Numbered from the stretch's first letter, positions 51,909 to 60,641 are shown. The stretch is DNA of 64,000 bases from Paenibacillus sp. FSL K6-1096 (GCF_037977055.1 NZ_CP150274.1:5642001-5706000), one strand, 5' to 3'. Notes: generated by a model not told the origin, from the sequence alone. Numbers and translations are program-made.

Positions 51909-51946
51909 CAGACCAAGGCCCGTGCTGCTTAGCACGGGCCTTGGTC
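51909..51946 (+). terminator. Terminator-like perfect hairpin
   Basis: 17-bp stem AGACCAAGGCCCGTGCT / AGCACGGGCCTTGGTCT with a four-base loop; no T-run follows on either side. Confidence 0.7.
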
Positions 51947-52024
51947 TGTCTGGGATAACAGGCAGCGTATGCTGTAACGAATGATAGAATTTTCACGAAA
52001 CGGATTTACATATGTATCCAAAAG

Positions 52025-52043
52025 TGATATCATGATTATATCA
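52025..52043 (+). promoter_or_regulatory. Palindromic element upstream of the SPFH gene
   Basis: TGATAT-n7-ATATCA, 27 bases before the start codon. Could be an operator; the downstream ribbon-helix-helix protein is a candidate ligand. Confidence 0.4.
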
Positions 52044-52069
52044 AATACATATCTTATGGAGGCGGCATT

Positions 52070-52912
52070 ATGAAAGAGAAATTGTTACATCCGGTCAGCG
52101 GTTTCTGGGTGCTCGCTTTGATTGCAGTGTGTCTTGGCGGCGGGATCTATGGCTCGGTTGAGGGGTACATAACCCTGCCGGTGATCCTGTTTGTTGCCGC
52201 TGGTATTCTGTGTACCGGTATATCAGTGGTTCAGCCGAACAGCTCAGTGGTCGTGACCTTCTTCGGCCGGTACGTGGGGACGATAGCTTCAAGCGGAATG
52301 TACGCGGTCATTCCGTTCAGCATCCGTAAGACCGTATCGCTGCGGGTGCGCAACTTCAACAGCGTGAAGCTGAAGGTCAATGATGTGGAGGGGAATCCGA
52401 TTGAGATTGCTGCGGTGATTGTCTTCAAGGTCATCAACTCGGCGAAGGCGCTGTTTGATGTCGATAAATATATGGCCTTCGTGGAGATCCAGAGTGAGAC
52501 GGCACTGCGGCATGTCGCCAGCAAGTATCCTTATGACAACTTCAATGAGACCGGCATGTCCCTGCGGGCTAACGCGGATGAGATTGCCAAAGAGCTTGCC
52601 TCGGAGCTGCAGGAACGCCTGTCCTTGTCCGGCGTAGAAGTAATCGAAGCCCGGCTGACCCATCTGGCCTATTCCACCGAGATCGCCAGCACGATGCTGC
52701 AGCGCCAGCAGGCTTCCGCGATTCTGTCCGCACGCCAGATTATTGTCGAAGGCGCGGTCAGCATGGTCGATATGGCGATCCGCCAGCTGAAGGACAGCGG
52801 TGTAGTTGAGCTGGACGAAGAGCGCAAGGCGGCCATGATCAACAATCTGATGGTGGCGATTGTATCTGAACGCGGCGCGAGCCCGGTTATTAACGCCGGC
52901 TCGCTGTACTAA
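52070..52912 (+). CDS. SPFH/band-7 domain membrane protein
   Basis: 280 residues, ATGGAGGCGG upstream. Two hydrophobic segments (about 12-30 and 34-52) anchor the protein; residues 55-230 are a stomatin/prohibitin-like SPFH domain (VVQPNSSVVVTFFGRYVGT, VNDVEGNPIEIAAVIVFKV, GVEVIEARLTHLAYS) with a helical tail. Members form membrane microdomain scaffolds or protease cofactors. The next gene encodes an Arc-like DNA-binding protein, a pairing seen in many bacteria, suggesting self-regulation of the unit. Confidence 0.88.
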   Translation: MKEKLLHPVSGFWVLALIAVCLGGGIYGSVEGYITLPVILFVAAGILCTGISVVQPNSSVVVTFFGRYVGTIASSGMYAVIPFSIRKTVSLRVRNFNSVKLKVNDVEGNPIEIAAVIVFKVINSAKALFDVDKYMAFVEIQSETALRHVASKYPYDNFNETGMSLRANADEIAKELASELQERLSLSGVEVIEARLTHLAYSTEIASTMLQRQQASAILSARQIIVEGAVSMVDMAIRQLKDSGVVELDEERKAAMINNLMVAIVSERGASPVINAGSLY

Positions 52913-52925
52913 AGGCGGGAATATT

Positions 52926-53099
52926 ATGGCGGCCAAAAAAAGCTTTCCGCTGCGGATTGATCCTGCAGTGCATGAAGCGCTGGAACGCTGGGCGGGAGAA
53001 GAGTTTCGCAGCGTAAACGCACATATTGAATACTTGCTGCGTGAGTCTTTGAAGCGTGCAGGCCGCTTGCCGGGCAAGAAGCGACAGGAAGAAGAATAG
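52926..53099 (+). CDS. Arc-like ribbon-helix-helix protein
   Basis: 57 residues, AAGGCGGG upstream, 13 bases after the SPFH gene. The beta-strand KKSFPLRIDPAVHEALERWA followed by SVNAHIEYLLRESLKR is a ribbon-helix-helix fold; the tail is Lys/Arg-rich. Probably DNA-binding as a dimer of dimers. There is no partner toxin gene, so a toxin-antitoxin role is unlikely. Confidence 0.82.
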   Translation: MAAKKSFPLRIDPAVHEALERWAGEEFRSVNAHIEYLLRESLKRAGRLPGKKRQEEE

Positions 53100-53151
53100 T
53101 CCGTCCGGTATAGCGGCGGTTCACTCCTGAGGAGCGGCAGCCGTTACAAGC

Positions 53152-53180
53152 TTGACGGAAGATTAGCGGCGATTTATAAT
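53152..53180 (+). promoter_or_regulatory. SigA-type promoter of thrS
   Basis: TTGACG, 17-base spacer, TATAAT; transcription would begin near 53187, directly at the T-box. Confidence 0.85.
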
Positions 53181-53189
53181 TACCGTAAA

Positions 53190-53516
53190 TGTGTTATCAG
53201 CGTTGACAAAGATATGAATCGTGGCTCTGGACCGTTTCAGAGAGAGGGAACCTCAGGCTGTAATTCCCTCCGGTGCCTGCCGCTGGTTTACCCCTTTGTA
53301 GCTGCGGTGAAGAATTTCTGGTAAGACCCGGGCTATGGCTTGAGGTCATTCCAACGGATAGTAAGAACCGCCGGTTCATAACCGTTATCTTATGGTAATG
53401 AAGGATGATTTTGTGCAGGAAGCGCTTGGTCTCAGGCAGCTTATGCAGGAATGAATCGAATTTGGGTGGAATCACGGGTGCAATCACTCGTCCCTTCGCG
53501 GGACGGGTGTTTTTTG
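53190..53516 (+). ncRNA. T-box leader of thrS with terminator
   Basis: About 330-base leader. The T-box sequence reads TTGGGTGGAATCACGGGTG (around 53462-53480), followed by the terminator CACTCGTCCC / GGGACGGGTG (53485-53494 with 53500-53509) and TTTTTT. Uncharged tRNA-Thr should stabilise the antiterminator. The specifier codon was not assigned with certainty. Confidence 0.93.
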
Positions 53517-53578
53517 TGTGCAGACGCCGCAGTAGAACGAATCTTAAGCATCAGACCAACATGTAGGGGGAAAGAACA

Positions 53579-55516
53579 ATGTCAGTAAATATCAAGCTTC
53601 CGGACGGGTCCGTCCGGGAATACGCAGAGGGCAGCAGCATCGATGATGTGGCAGCCTCAATCAGCAGCGGACTCCGCAAGAATGCCGCAGCCGGCAAGCT
53701 CAACGGGATTGTCGTAGACCTGTCCGCCAAGCTTCACGAAGGCGATCTGGTGGAAATTGTAACCCTGGATTCACCGGAGGGCCTGGAGGTTATGCGTCAC
53801 AGTACCGCACACCTGATGGCCCAGGCGGTAAGACGCCTGTTCGGCACGAAGGAAGTGAAGCTGGGGGTAGGTCCTGTCATTGAAGACGGCTTCTATTATG
53901 ACATGGACCTGGAGCATCCGCTTAATCCCGAGGATCTGCTGAAGATCGAGAAAGAGATGGAGCGGATTGTCTCGGAGAATCTGCCGATTGTCCGCCATGA
54001 GGTCAGCCGCCAGGAAGCGCTGGACCGCTTCGGCGAGCTGGGTGATCCTTACAAGCTGGAGCTGATTGAAGCGCTCCCTGAGGACAGTGTGATTACGATC
54101 TATGAGCAGGGTGAGTTCTTCGACCTGTGCCGCGGCCCGCATCTGCCATCCACAGCCAAGATCAAGGTGTTCAAGCTGATGAATGTAGCCGGCGCTTACT
54201 GGCGCGGTGACAGCAAGAATAAAATGCTGCAGCGTGTTTATGGCACAGCTTGGGTTAAGAAAGCGCAGCTGGATGAGTATCTGCGCCTGCTGGAGGAAGC
54301 GAAGAAGCGCGACCATCGCAAGCTTGGCAAGGAGCTGGAGATCTTCACCTTCAACCAGCTGGTTGGACAAGGCCTGCCGATCTGGCTGCCGAAGGGCGCG
54401 AAGCTGCGCAGCATTCTGGAGCGTTATATCGTGGATCTGGAAGCGAGCCTTGGCTACCAGCATGTGTACACTCCTGTACTCGGTAACGTGGAGCTGTACA
54501 AAACCTCCGGGCACTGGGAGCACTACCAGGAGGATATGTTCCCTAAGATGGTCATTGATAACGAGGAGTTTGTCCTTCGCCCGATGAACTGTCCGCATCA
54601 CATGATGATTTATAAGAGCTCCATGCACAGCTACCGCGATCTGCCGATCCGGATTGCCGAGCTTGGGATTCAGCACCGCTATGAAATGTCGGGAGCCTTG
54701 ACCGGCCTGCACCGTGTACGTTCCATGACCCTGAATGACTCGCATATCTTCTGCCGTCTGGACCAGATCAAGAGCGAATTCATCCGCGTACTGGAGTTGA
54801 TCAAGCAGGTGTACAGCGACTTCGGCATTGAGGATTACCGGTTCCGCCTCTCTTATCGTGATCCTAAGGATACAGAGAAATACTACGCTAATGATGAGAT
54901 GTGGGAGACTGCACAGCGGATGCTGCGCGAGGTAGTCGAAGAAGCCGGCTTGCCGTTCTACGAAGCCGAAGGCGAAGCGGCCTTCTACGGTCCGAAGCTG
55001 GATGTGCAGATTAAGACGGTTCTCGGCAAGGAAGAGACACTCTCGACTGTGCAGATCGACTTCCTCCTGCCGGAGCGCTTCGAGCTGGAATATGTCGGCG
55101 ACGATGGACAGAAGCACCGTCCGGTTGTCCTGCACCGCGGGATTCTGGGAACGATGGAACGCTTCGTAGCCTTCCTGCTAGAGAACTTTGCCGGCTCGCT
55201 GCCGCTCTGGTTGTCTCCACAGCAGGTGAAGATTATTCCGGTATCGTCAGCCTTCGACGACTACGCGAAGGAAGTGGAAGTGAAGCTGCTGAAGAGCGGC
55301 ATCCGTGCGGAAGTGGACCTGCGTAATGAGAAGATGGGCTACAAGATCCGCGAAGCGCAGCTGGAGAAGCTTCCATATATGTTCGTCGTCGGCGAGAACG
55401 AAATGAATGCCGGCAGCGTATCGATCCGCAAACGCGGAGAAGGCGACATCGGCGCCCGTCCGCTCGAGGAAGCCGTTGACACGCTTGCCCAGGAGATTGC
55501 CGGACGCGTTATCTAA
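53579..55516 (+). CDS. thrS: Threonine-tRNA ligase
   Basis: 645 residues, TAGGGGGAAAG upstream. TGS domain (1-62), editing/SAD domain (about 70-240; HSTAHLMAQAVRRLFG), class II catalytic core (about 245-535) with the zinc cysteine in RPMNCPHHM and motif 2 region RIAELGIQHRYE, and anticodon-binding domain (about 540-645). Charges tRNA-Thr. Full length; controlled by the T-box. Confidence 0.98.
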   Translation: MSVNIKLPDGSVREYAEGSSIDDVAASISSGLRKNAAAGKLNGIVVDLSAKLHEGDLVEIVTLDSPEGLEVMRHSTAHLMAQAVRRLFGTKEVKLGVGPVIEDGFYYDMDLEHPLNPEDLLKIEKEMERIVSENLPIVRHEVSRQEALDRFGELGDPYKLELIEALPEDSVITIYEQGEFFDLCRGPHLPSTAKIKVFKLMNVAGAYWRGDSKNKMLQRVYGTAWVKKAQLDEYLRLLEEAKKRDHRKLGKELEIFTFNQLVGQGLPIWLPKGAKLRSILERYIVDLEASLGYQHVYTPVLGNVELYKTSGHWEHYQEDMFPKMVIDNEEFVLRPMNCPHHMMIYKSSMHSYRDLPIRIAELGIQHRYEMSGALTGLHRVRSMTLNDSHIFCRLDQIKSEFIRVLELIKQVYSDFGIEDYRFRLSYRDPKDTEKYYANDEMWETAQRMLREVVEEAGLPFYEAEGEAAFYGPKLDVQIKTVLGKEETLSTVQIDFLLPERFELEYVGDDGQKHRPVVLHRGILGTMERFVAFLLENFAGSLPLWLSPQQVKIIPVSSAFDDYAKEVEVKLLKSGIRAEVDLRNEKMGYKIREAQLEKLPYMFVVGENEMNAGSVSIRKRGEGDIGARPLEEAVDTLAQEIAGRVI

Positions 55517-55549
55517 TCATCTAATCCTGACTGAACCTCTGAATAAGCC

Positions 55550-55579
55550 ACATGGGACCGCTGTAATGCGGTCTCATGT
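55550..55579 (+). terminator. Terminator-like hairpin after thrS
   Basis: 12-bp stem ACATGGGACCGC / GCGGTCTCATGT with one wobble and a six-base loop; the T-run is weak. Confidence 0.65.
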
Positions 55580-55630
55580 ATAAAGTTTTGTGAATCAGGA
55601 AACCCTCGTACTATGGGGAGGGTTTAACTA

Positions 55631-56389
55631 ATGAACAAAATGGGCTTATATCAGAGGTTTTGGTGTCTTTTTGTCACACTTGTCCTTCTGCTGACCGCAG
55701 CCGGGATTTACCCGGACAACTCACATCAGTCGGCTCAGGCGAGAGGACTGGAAGACACTGCAGGACAGTATAGCAGCAGTTCACAGGTGAAGTTACAGGC
55801 TCAGCGTCAACATACAGGTTCAGCATCTGCGCTCGGAGGCTCCTCCAGATCCGTCCGGCGCGAAGCACCAGTTACGGCTCCGAAGGCTCAGGCCCCGGCG
55901 GCTAAGCCGCAGACCGCAGTGAAGCGGCCGGAATCCTTACCGGTAGCCGCACCGGCACCGGAACAGATCATCACTTCACTTAAGGTAACAGCAACCGGTT
56001 ATACGGCCGGATATGAATCTACAGGCAAAACGGCCAGCCATCCGGAGTATGGCATTACCTATTCAGGAGTTAAGGTACGCCGCGACAAGAATGCGGTATC
56101 CACCATCGCCGCAGACCCGAAGGTTCTGCCGCTGGGAAGCATTTTATATATACCGGGTTACGGATATGGCATTGTTGCCGACACCGGGTCTGCGATTAAA
56201 GGAAGGAAGATCGATCTGTACTTCAGCACCACCAAACAGGTCTACAAGGAATGGGGCAAGAAGACGGTCACGGTTCAGCTGATCAAGCGCGGCAACGGCA
56301 AATGCACCGAAAGTATGCTGAAGAGCCTCGGCCGTGCCATACAGACCTACAAAACGGTTCCGCAGCATATCCTGGAAGAGGCCATTTAA
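55631..56389 (+). CDS. Secreted 3D-domain cell-wall protein
   Basis: 252 residues, GGGGAGGG upstream. Hydrophobic N-terminus (about 10-28), then a low-complexity Ser/Gln/Ala/Pro region to ~115. The C-terminal 3D domain (about 120-215) is named for three aspartates; here VRRDKNAVSTIAADPKVLPLGS and VADTGSAIKGRKIDLYF. The domain resembles the MltA catalytic fold and occurs in YocH, YabE and Sps/Rpf-like muralytic proteins. No LysM or G5 domain is seen. Probable role in peptidoglycan cleavage during growth, sporulation or germination. Confidence 0.88.
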   Translation: MNKMGLYQRFWCLFVTLVLLLTAAGIYPDNSHQSAQARGLEDTAGQYSSSSQVKLQAQRQHTGSASALGGSSRSVRREAPVTAPKAQAPAAKPQTAVKRPESLPVAAPAPEQIITSLKVTATGYTAGYESTGKTASHPEYGITYSGVKVRRDKNAVSTIAADPKVLPLGSILYIPGYGYGIVADTGSAIKGRKIDLYFSTTKQVYKEWGKKTVTVQLIKRGNGKCTESMLKSLGRAIQTYKTVPQHILEEAI

Positions 56390-56518
56390 GCTTAAACCGT
56401 CAGGTGCGAAGAATGATTTTATTTTCACGTGCTCATGCATAATACGCCTTCCTGATTCCCATAATATCGACTGGGGCAAAACAATTGCTTCTTCCGATGG
56501 ATAAGGGAGGTGATTTCC

Positions 56519-56665
56519 GTGGCTAATTCCAAGAAACCAAAGGTTCAAGAGAACTACAAGACACCGAATGAAAAATACAATGCTGAGTTTGCCGTTGAGA
56601 ACGACGGCGCTTTGAAGCCAAGCAGCAATACAATTGCCAAGCCGGCTCAGAAACCGCAGCAGTAA
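56519..56665 (+). CDS. Small 48-residue hydrophilic protein
   Basis: GTG start nine bases after AAGGGAGGTG, the best ribosome site in the neighbourhood, 48 codons and a terminator right after. The product starts MANSKKPKVQENYKTPNEKY, and ends in a Lys/Gln/Pro-rich tail. It has no cysteine and no hydrophobic segment. The composition recalls minor spore proteins or other small Firmicutes proteins, but no family is recognised. Confidence 0.65.
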   Translation: MANSKKPKVQENYKTPNEKYNAEFAVENDGALKPSSNTIAKPAQKPQQ

Positions 56666-56701
56666 TGCTGTGATTCCGGCAGGTCTCTAAGAGACGCCAA
56701 G

Positions 56702-56746
56702 ACTGTCCTGTTCTGCCCGTTAACCGGGTGGCGGGACAGTTTTTTA
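56702..56746 (+). terminator. Terminator after the 48-residue gene
   Basis: ACTGTCC / GGACAGT stem with inner CCCG/CGGG pairing and TTTTTT. Confidence 0.85.
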
Positions 56747-56889
56747 TTGCATTTTATTCCAGTTGTCTCGGTCTGGAGACTGAGAGGCGCTTCCTTCTCC
56801 CGCCGCTGTTCTCCGCTGCCAACTTCCTGTACACTGTACATATAAGCGCGACAAGGGAAAGCTGTACTATCCATGAGGGGGAATTCATT

Positions 56890-57969
56890 ATGAAACGAAG
56901 GTACACAAGCCGGGTGCTTGGAGGTCTGCTGCTGATCGGTCTGGGGGGGCTGTTCCTGCTCCGGCAGATGGGCTACACCTCTTTCAGCCTGGGCACACTG
57001 ATCTCCACGTATTGGCCGGCTGTGCTGATAGTGATGGGGGTCCAACGGTTGTTGGCATCGGATGACGAGCGTTCCAGATTCTCTGCGATGCTGGGCGGAT
57101 GCTTCTTTCTGGCGATCGGGCTGTTCTTCCTGGGGCGGAACCTGAACTGGTTCTATTACTCGGCAAGCGATTTCTTCAGAATGCTGATTCCGGTCATGCT
57201 GATCGGCGGCGGCCTGGCAGTCATCTTCAAGCCGCGCAGCTCCACACCGCCGGTACCTCCGGTGCCGCCAGCACCGCCGAACTATTACCCGCCCGGACCG
57301 GGCAAGGGACCGCTGAATCCGGAGCCGCCCGCACCGCTGGAATCTACGCTGGATGAACAGTTCGAGCAGAAATTCGGCAAGCCGGCAGGCAGCAGGGAGC
57401 GGGATTGGAACGGCTATCTGTCGAAGGAGGATGAGGACAACGAGCGTGATCCTCATCTCTCCTCGGCGGAAGACCGCTGGCAGGAGAAGCAGGAACGCCA
57501 TGAACGCAGACGCCAGGAACGTCAGGAACGGCAGGCCCGCCGCCACGGCGAATGGCATGAGGAGTTCCAGCATACTTCGCATGACAAGGATACGACGAAC
57601 CGTTCTGCTTTTATCGGGGATGTGCATATGGGGCGTGAGCATTTCCAGCTGAAGAGAACCAATATTTCGCAGTTCATCGGCGATGCGGTGCTCGACCTGA
57701 CCAACGCGCAGATTCCTTACGGCGAGACCAAGATTAACATTTCCGCCTTTGTTGGCGATATCAAGGTTTATATTCCGGATGATATGGACCTCGGCGTTGC
57801 CGTGACCAGCAGCTCTTTTATTGGAGATATGCAGGTACTGGAGCAGTCCCGCAGCGGATTTATGAGCAATGTGCAGGTCAAGACACCTTATTACAAGGAA
57901 GCTGGCAAAAAAGTCCGGATCAACGCCAGCTGCTTCATCGGTGACATTAAGGTCAAAACGGTGGGCTAG
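56890..57969 (+). CDS. liaF: LiaF-like membrane protein
   Basis: 359 residues from the ATG at 56890 after GAGGGGGA. Three or four membrane segments in residues 8-108, a Pro-rich stretch (about 118-150), a highly charged region (about 155-240) and the C-terminal LiaF domain (about 240-359) with repeated SAFIGD / SQFIGD / SAFVGD / SSFIGD / SCFIGD turns. In Bacillus it holds LiaS-LiaR off until the envelope is damaged. The charged Arg/Glu-rich insert is longer than in B. subtilis LiaF. First gene of liaFSR. Confidence 0.9.
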   Translation: MKRRYTSRVLGGLLLIGLGGLFLLRQMGYTSFSLGTLISTYWPAVLIVMGVQRLLASDDERSRFSAMLGGCFFLAIGLFFLGRNLNWFYYSASDFFRMLIPVMLIGGGLAVIFKPRSSTPPVPPVPPAPPNYYPPGPGKGPLNPEPPAPLESTLDEQFEQKFGKPAGSRERDWNGYLSKEDEDNERDPHLSSAEDRWQEKQERHERRRQERQERQARRHGEWHEEFQHTSHDKDTTNRSAFIGDVHMGREHFQLKRTNISQFIGDAVLDLTNAQIPYGETKINISAFVGDIKVYIPDDMDLGVAVTSSSFIGDMQVLEQSRSGFMSNVQVKTPYYKEAGKKVRINASCFIGDIKVKTVG

Positions 57970-59058
57970 ATGGGGATGATCTTCAGCAATACGAAATGGA
58001 TGCTGCTGGTGTATTTCCTTCTGAGCGGCGGGGTAACCGCCGGTCTGATGTATGCAGGCACATGCCTGGGCTATATTCAGGTAGTGGACACGCGGATGTG
58101 GATCTACCTGTGCCTGGGCATCGTGCTGTTTACGGTCATTATCGGCTATATCGCTGGGCAGCGGATTCAGCGGCGGATTGATCATCTGGATCTGAATATG
58201 CTGCAGGTCGCCAAGGGAAATATGTCGGTGCGGATGCCGGAGAGCGATGACCAGTCTTTTGCCCGGGTCTATCATGAGTTCAACATGATGATGGATACGG
58301 TGGAGAAGAAAATGAAGCTGCTTCAGCAGCTTGGCGAGCAGGAAGTCATCGAGAAAGAGAAGGCGGCGGAGAGTGCGGTGCTGGAGGAGCGCCGGCGTAT
58401 GGCCCGTGATCTGCATGATACGGTGAGCCAGCAGCTGTTCGCGATCCATATGTCCGCCTCCTCGCTGCCTAAAGTGCTGGAACGCAGCGCCGAGCACGGG
58501 CAGACGGTCATGGATCAGCTGATCAGCATGTCGCAGATGGCGCAGAAGCAGATGAGAGCGCTGATTGCACAGCTGCGTCCGGTGGAGCTGGAGGGGCGCA
58601 ATCTGTTCGAGGCGCTGGAGAAATGGTTCCCCGATTACTGCCGCCAGAACGGGCTCAAAGGGGTGAAGGAGCTTGAGCTGCAGGGCGAGCTGTCCGAGGC
58701 TATTGAGCACCAGCTTTTCCTGATTATCCAGGAGTCGATGGCGAATATCGTCAAGCATGCCGGCGCGCGTGTCGTCAGCCTGTCGCTGCGCGAGGTGCCG
58801 CGCCAGGTCGTGCTGAGCATCAGCGATGACGGGCAGGGCTTCGAGCATGTGCAGCATAAGCAGGGGTCCTACGGACTGACTACAATGCGCGAGCGGGCCG
58901 AGAAGCTTGGCGGCCAGGTCGAGATTATCAGCCGCAGGGGTGCGGGAACGACGATCCGCGTACATATTCCGAAGTTTGTCCAGGGCCACGCTGAGCCGGT
59001 CGAGAGTAACCGTCCGGTTACCGGACCGGAGGCGGAGGCGTATTCCGAAGAGGCTTGA
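57970..59058 (+). CDS. liaS: LiaS-type sensor histidine kinase
   Basis: 362 residues, start directly after the liaF stop. TM1 about 10-32 and TM2 about 44-62 with a very short extracytoplasmic loop (intramembrane-sensing kinase), HAMP about 63-115, HisKA_3 with H149 in MARDLHDTVSQQLFA, ATPase with IVKHAGA, DDGQGF and YGLTTMRERAE. Detects cell-wall stress through LiaF and phosphorylates LiaR. Confidence 0.92.
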   Translation: MGMIFSNTKWMLLVYFLLSGGVTAGLMYAGTCLGYIQVVDTRMWIYLCLGIVLFTVIIGYIAGQRIQRRIDHLDLNMLQVAKGNMSVRMPESDDQSFARVYHEFNMMMDTVEKKMKLLQQLGEQEVIEKEKAAESAVLEERRRMARDLHDTVSQQLFAIHMSASSLPKVLERSAEHGQTVMDQLISMSQMAQKQMRALIAQLRPVELEGRNLFEALEKWFPDYCRQNGLKGVKELELQGELSEAIEHQLFLIIQESMANIVKHAGARVVSLSLREVPRQVVLSISDDGQGFEHVQHKQGSYGLTTMRERAEKLGGQVEIISRRGAGTTIRVHIPKFVQGHAEPVESNRPVTGPEAEAYSEEA

Positions 59059-59102
59059 AGGCTCTTATGCGTGATGATACAAGATATTAGGGGGAATACG
59101 GG

Positions 59103-59756
59103 ATGAGTCTCGTTAGAGTACTGCTGGTGGATGATCACGATATGGTGCGGATGGGCCTTAAAACCTATCTGATGCTGGAGCCGATGTTTGAGGTGATCGG
59201 CGAGGCAGGGAACGGCCATGAAGCGCTGGAAATGCTGCGTGAGATGGGACCGGAGGGGCTGCCCGACCTGGTGCTGATGGATCTGATGATGCCGGTGATG
59301 AACGGGGCGGAGACCACCCGTGCCGTCCTGGCTGAATTCCCGGGGCTTAAGATTGTCATTCTCACCAGCTTCCTGGAGGATGATCTGGTCGTGGATGCGA
59401 TTGAAGCCGGTGCGGTCAGCTATGTGCTCAAAACCGTTTCGGCCGAAGAGCTGATCTACGCGCTGCAGGGTGCCTACCGCGGGATGCCGGTAATGACCGG
59501 CGATGTCTCCCAGGCGCTGACACGCGGCATCCGCCAGCGGACCGTGCAGGGCGACTCCTCCGGCTTGACCGAGCGGGAGAAGGAGGTGCTGCTGCTGATT
59601 GCCGAGGGCAAGACCAATAAGGAGATCGGCGAGGAGCTGCATATCAGCATCAAGACCGTCAAGACCCATGTCAGCAACCTGCTGATGAAGTGCGAGCTGG
59701 ATGACCGCACTCAGCTGGCGATCTATGCGCACCGCAAGGGCTGGGCGCAGAATTAA
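59103..59756 (+). CDS. liaR: LiaR-type response regulator (NarL/FixJ family)
   Basis: 217 residues, TTAGGGGGAA upstream. Receiver with phospho-acceptor D60 in LVLMDLMMP, C-terminal LuxR-type HTH (about 150-217: LTEREKEVLLLIAEGKTNKEIGEELHISIKTVKTHVSNLL). Regulates envelope-stress genes. No liaIH genes are in the window, so its main targets lie elsewhere. Confidence 0.93.
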   Translation: MSLVRVLLVDDHDMVRMGLKTYLMLEPMFEVIGEAGNGHEALEMLREMGPEGLPDLVLMDLMMPVMNGAETTRAVLAEFPGLKIVILTSFLEDDLVVDAIEAGAVSYVLKTVSAEELIYALQGAYRGMPVMTGDVSQALTRGIRQRTVQGDSSGLTEREKEVLLLIAEGKTNKEIGEELHISIKTVKTHVSNLLMKCELDDRTQLAIYAHRKGWAQN

Positions 59757-59774
59757 CGGTCTGTGCACACAAGT

Positions 59775-59830
59775 AAAGAGGCTGTTCCGGTAGTTGTCAG
59801 GTTGCGACTGCCGGAACGGCCTCTTTTACA
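59775..59830 (+). terminator. Bidirectional terminator after liaR
   Basis: 16-bp stem AAAGAGGCTGTTCCGG / CCGGAACGGCCTCTTT (one mismatch; 59775-59790 with 59811-59826). Confidence 0.88.
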
Positions 59831-59851
59831 TAAATGCTTGATGTGTAGGGC

Positions 59852-60511
59852 TTAAGGGCAAGGCTGCCATTCAAGGCTGCCGCCGTAGATGGGATGGTAA
59901 CGCCATACAGAGCAGAGCTGCTGATTATCATTGCCGTTACCCGGCTTCTTGTTGTCCGGTTTAGGCGTACTCTTCGGCTGGTTCTTCGCGGCTTCTTGTT
60001 TCGCTTTCTCCAGATATTGCGCGAAATTATCCAACAGCTGTTGTTTGGTTAGGCCGGTCTGCTCCAGATAGGCAGAATCATACGTATGCACTGCATTCAT
60101 ATAAGGGTTCCACAGCACCACCGCGTTGCTTGCTTCACCAATGAAGCGAAGGGGCACCAGCGTGTTGCCGCTGATAATGGCGGCAGGCTCTGCCAGCTGT
60201 ACGGATTTTCCGTTAATCACAGCCTGTTTGCTGCCTACCTTAATCGAGAATTCCAGACCGGACTTGGTGCCGTGCACCGTTTGAGCCGCCTGGTCCCAGC
60301 GTAAAGCTATACCAAGCGCCGCAAATACAGGCCGCATCGGCACCAGTGTAGTGCCGTTCTTCGCATAAGGCGGCGTATTAAGCTGTAGCTGTTTATCATT
60401 ATGAATGACGACAATCTGCGGGCTGCCCTGGGCCAGCACGGTTGTTTGAGTTAGTGGTAGCAGCAGCAGTAGAACGGCAAGTGTGGCGGCCAGTGTTCTC
60501 ACCAGCTTCAA
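59852..60511 (-). CDS. Secreted protein with copper-amine-oxidase N-terminal-like (stalk) domain
   Basis: 219 residues. Signal peptide with cleavage near VLAQG (~28). Two beta-alpha repeats of the Cu_amine_oxidN1 stalk domain, marked by GTTLVPMRPVFAALGIALRWD and GNTLVPLRFIGEAS, a unit abundant in Paenibacillus surface proteins. A helical segment, a Lys/Pro/Asn linker and a short end with two cysteines (QLCSVWRYHPIYGGSLEWQPCP) follow; these may form a disulfide. No oxidase domain is present. Function unknown, cell-envelope location. Confidence 0.85.
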   Translation of the reverse strand: MKLVRTLAATLAVLLLLLPLTQTTVLAQGSPQIVVIHNDKQLQLNTPPYAKNGTTLVPMRPVFAALGIALRWDQAAQTVHGTKSGLEFSIKVGSKQAVINGKSVQLAEPAAIISGNTLVPLRFIGEASNAVVLWNPYMNAVHTYDSAYLEQTGLTKQQLLDNFAQYLEKAKQEAAKNQPKSTPKPDNKKPGNGNDNQQLCSVWRYHPIYGGSLEWQPCP

Positions 60512-60613
60512 TCTTCATCAACTCCTTTTCTTCATTTGTACCCCTCATCCTTAGCTGTGAACCCCCAAAAAATCCTGTTATATGGTATGCCTATGCTGAT
60601 CTTTTATCTCCGC

Positions 60614-60641
60614 TTAAATTGTTTTTAAGGTGACCTTAAGG
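60614..60641 (+). promoter_or_regulatory. Three 11-bp-phased TTAA repeats upstream of htrA
   Basis: TTAA occurs at 60614, 60625 and 60636, exactly 11 bases apart, the last two as TTAAGG. The central part is also a perfect palindrome, TTAAGGT-G-ACCTTAA. Direct repeats at 11-bp spacing are typical binding sites of OmpR/PhoB-family regulators such as the one at 62505. A -10 like TATAAG lies at 60654. Confidence 0.5.

Noticed and set aside
52926..53099. Antitoxin of a toxin-antitoxin pair
   Set aside because: The neighbour is an SPFH membrane protein and no toxin-like gene adjoins.
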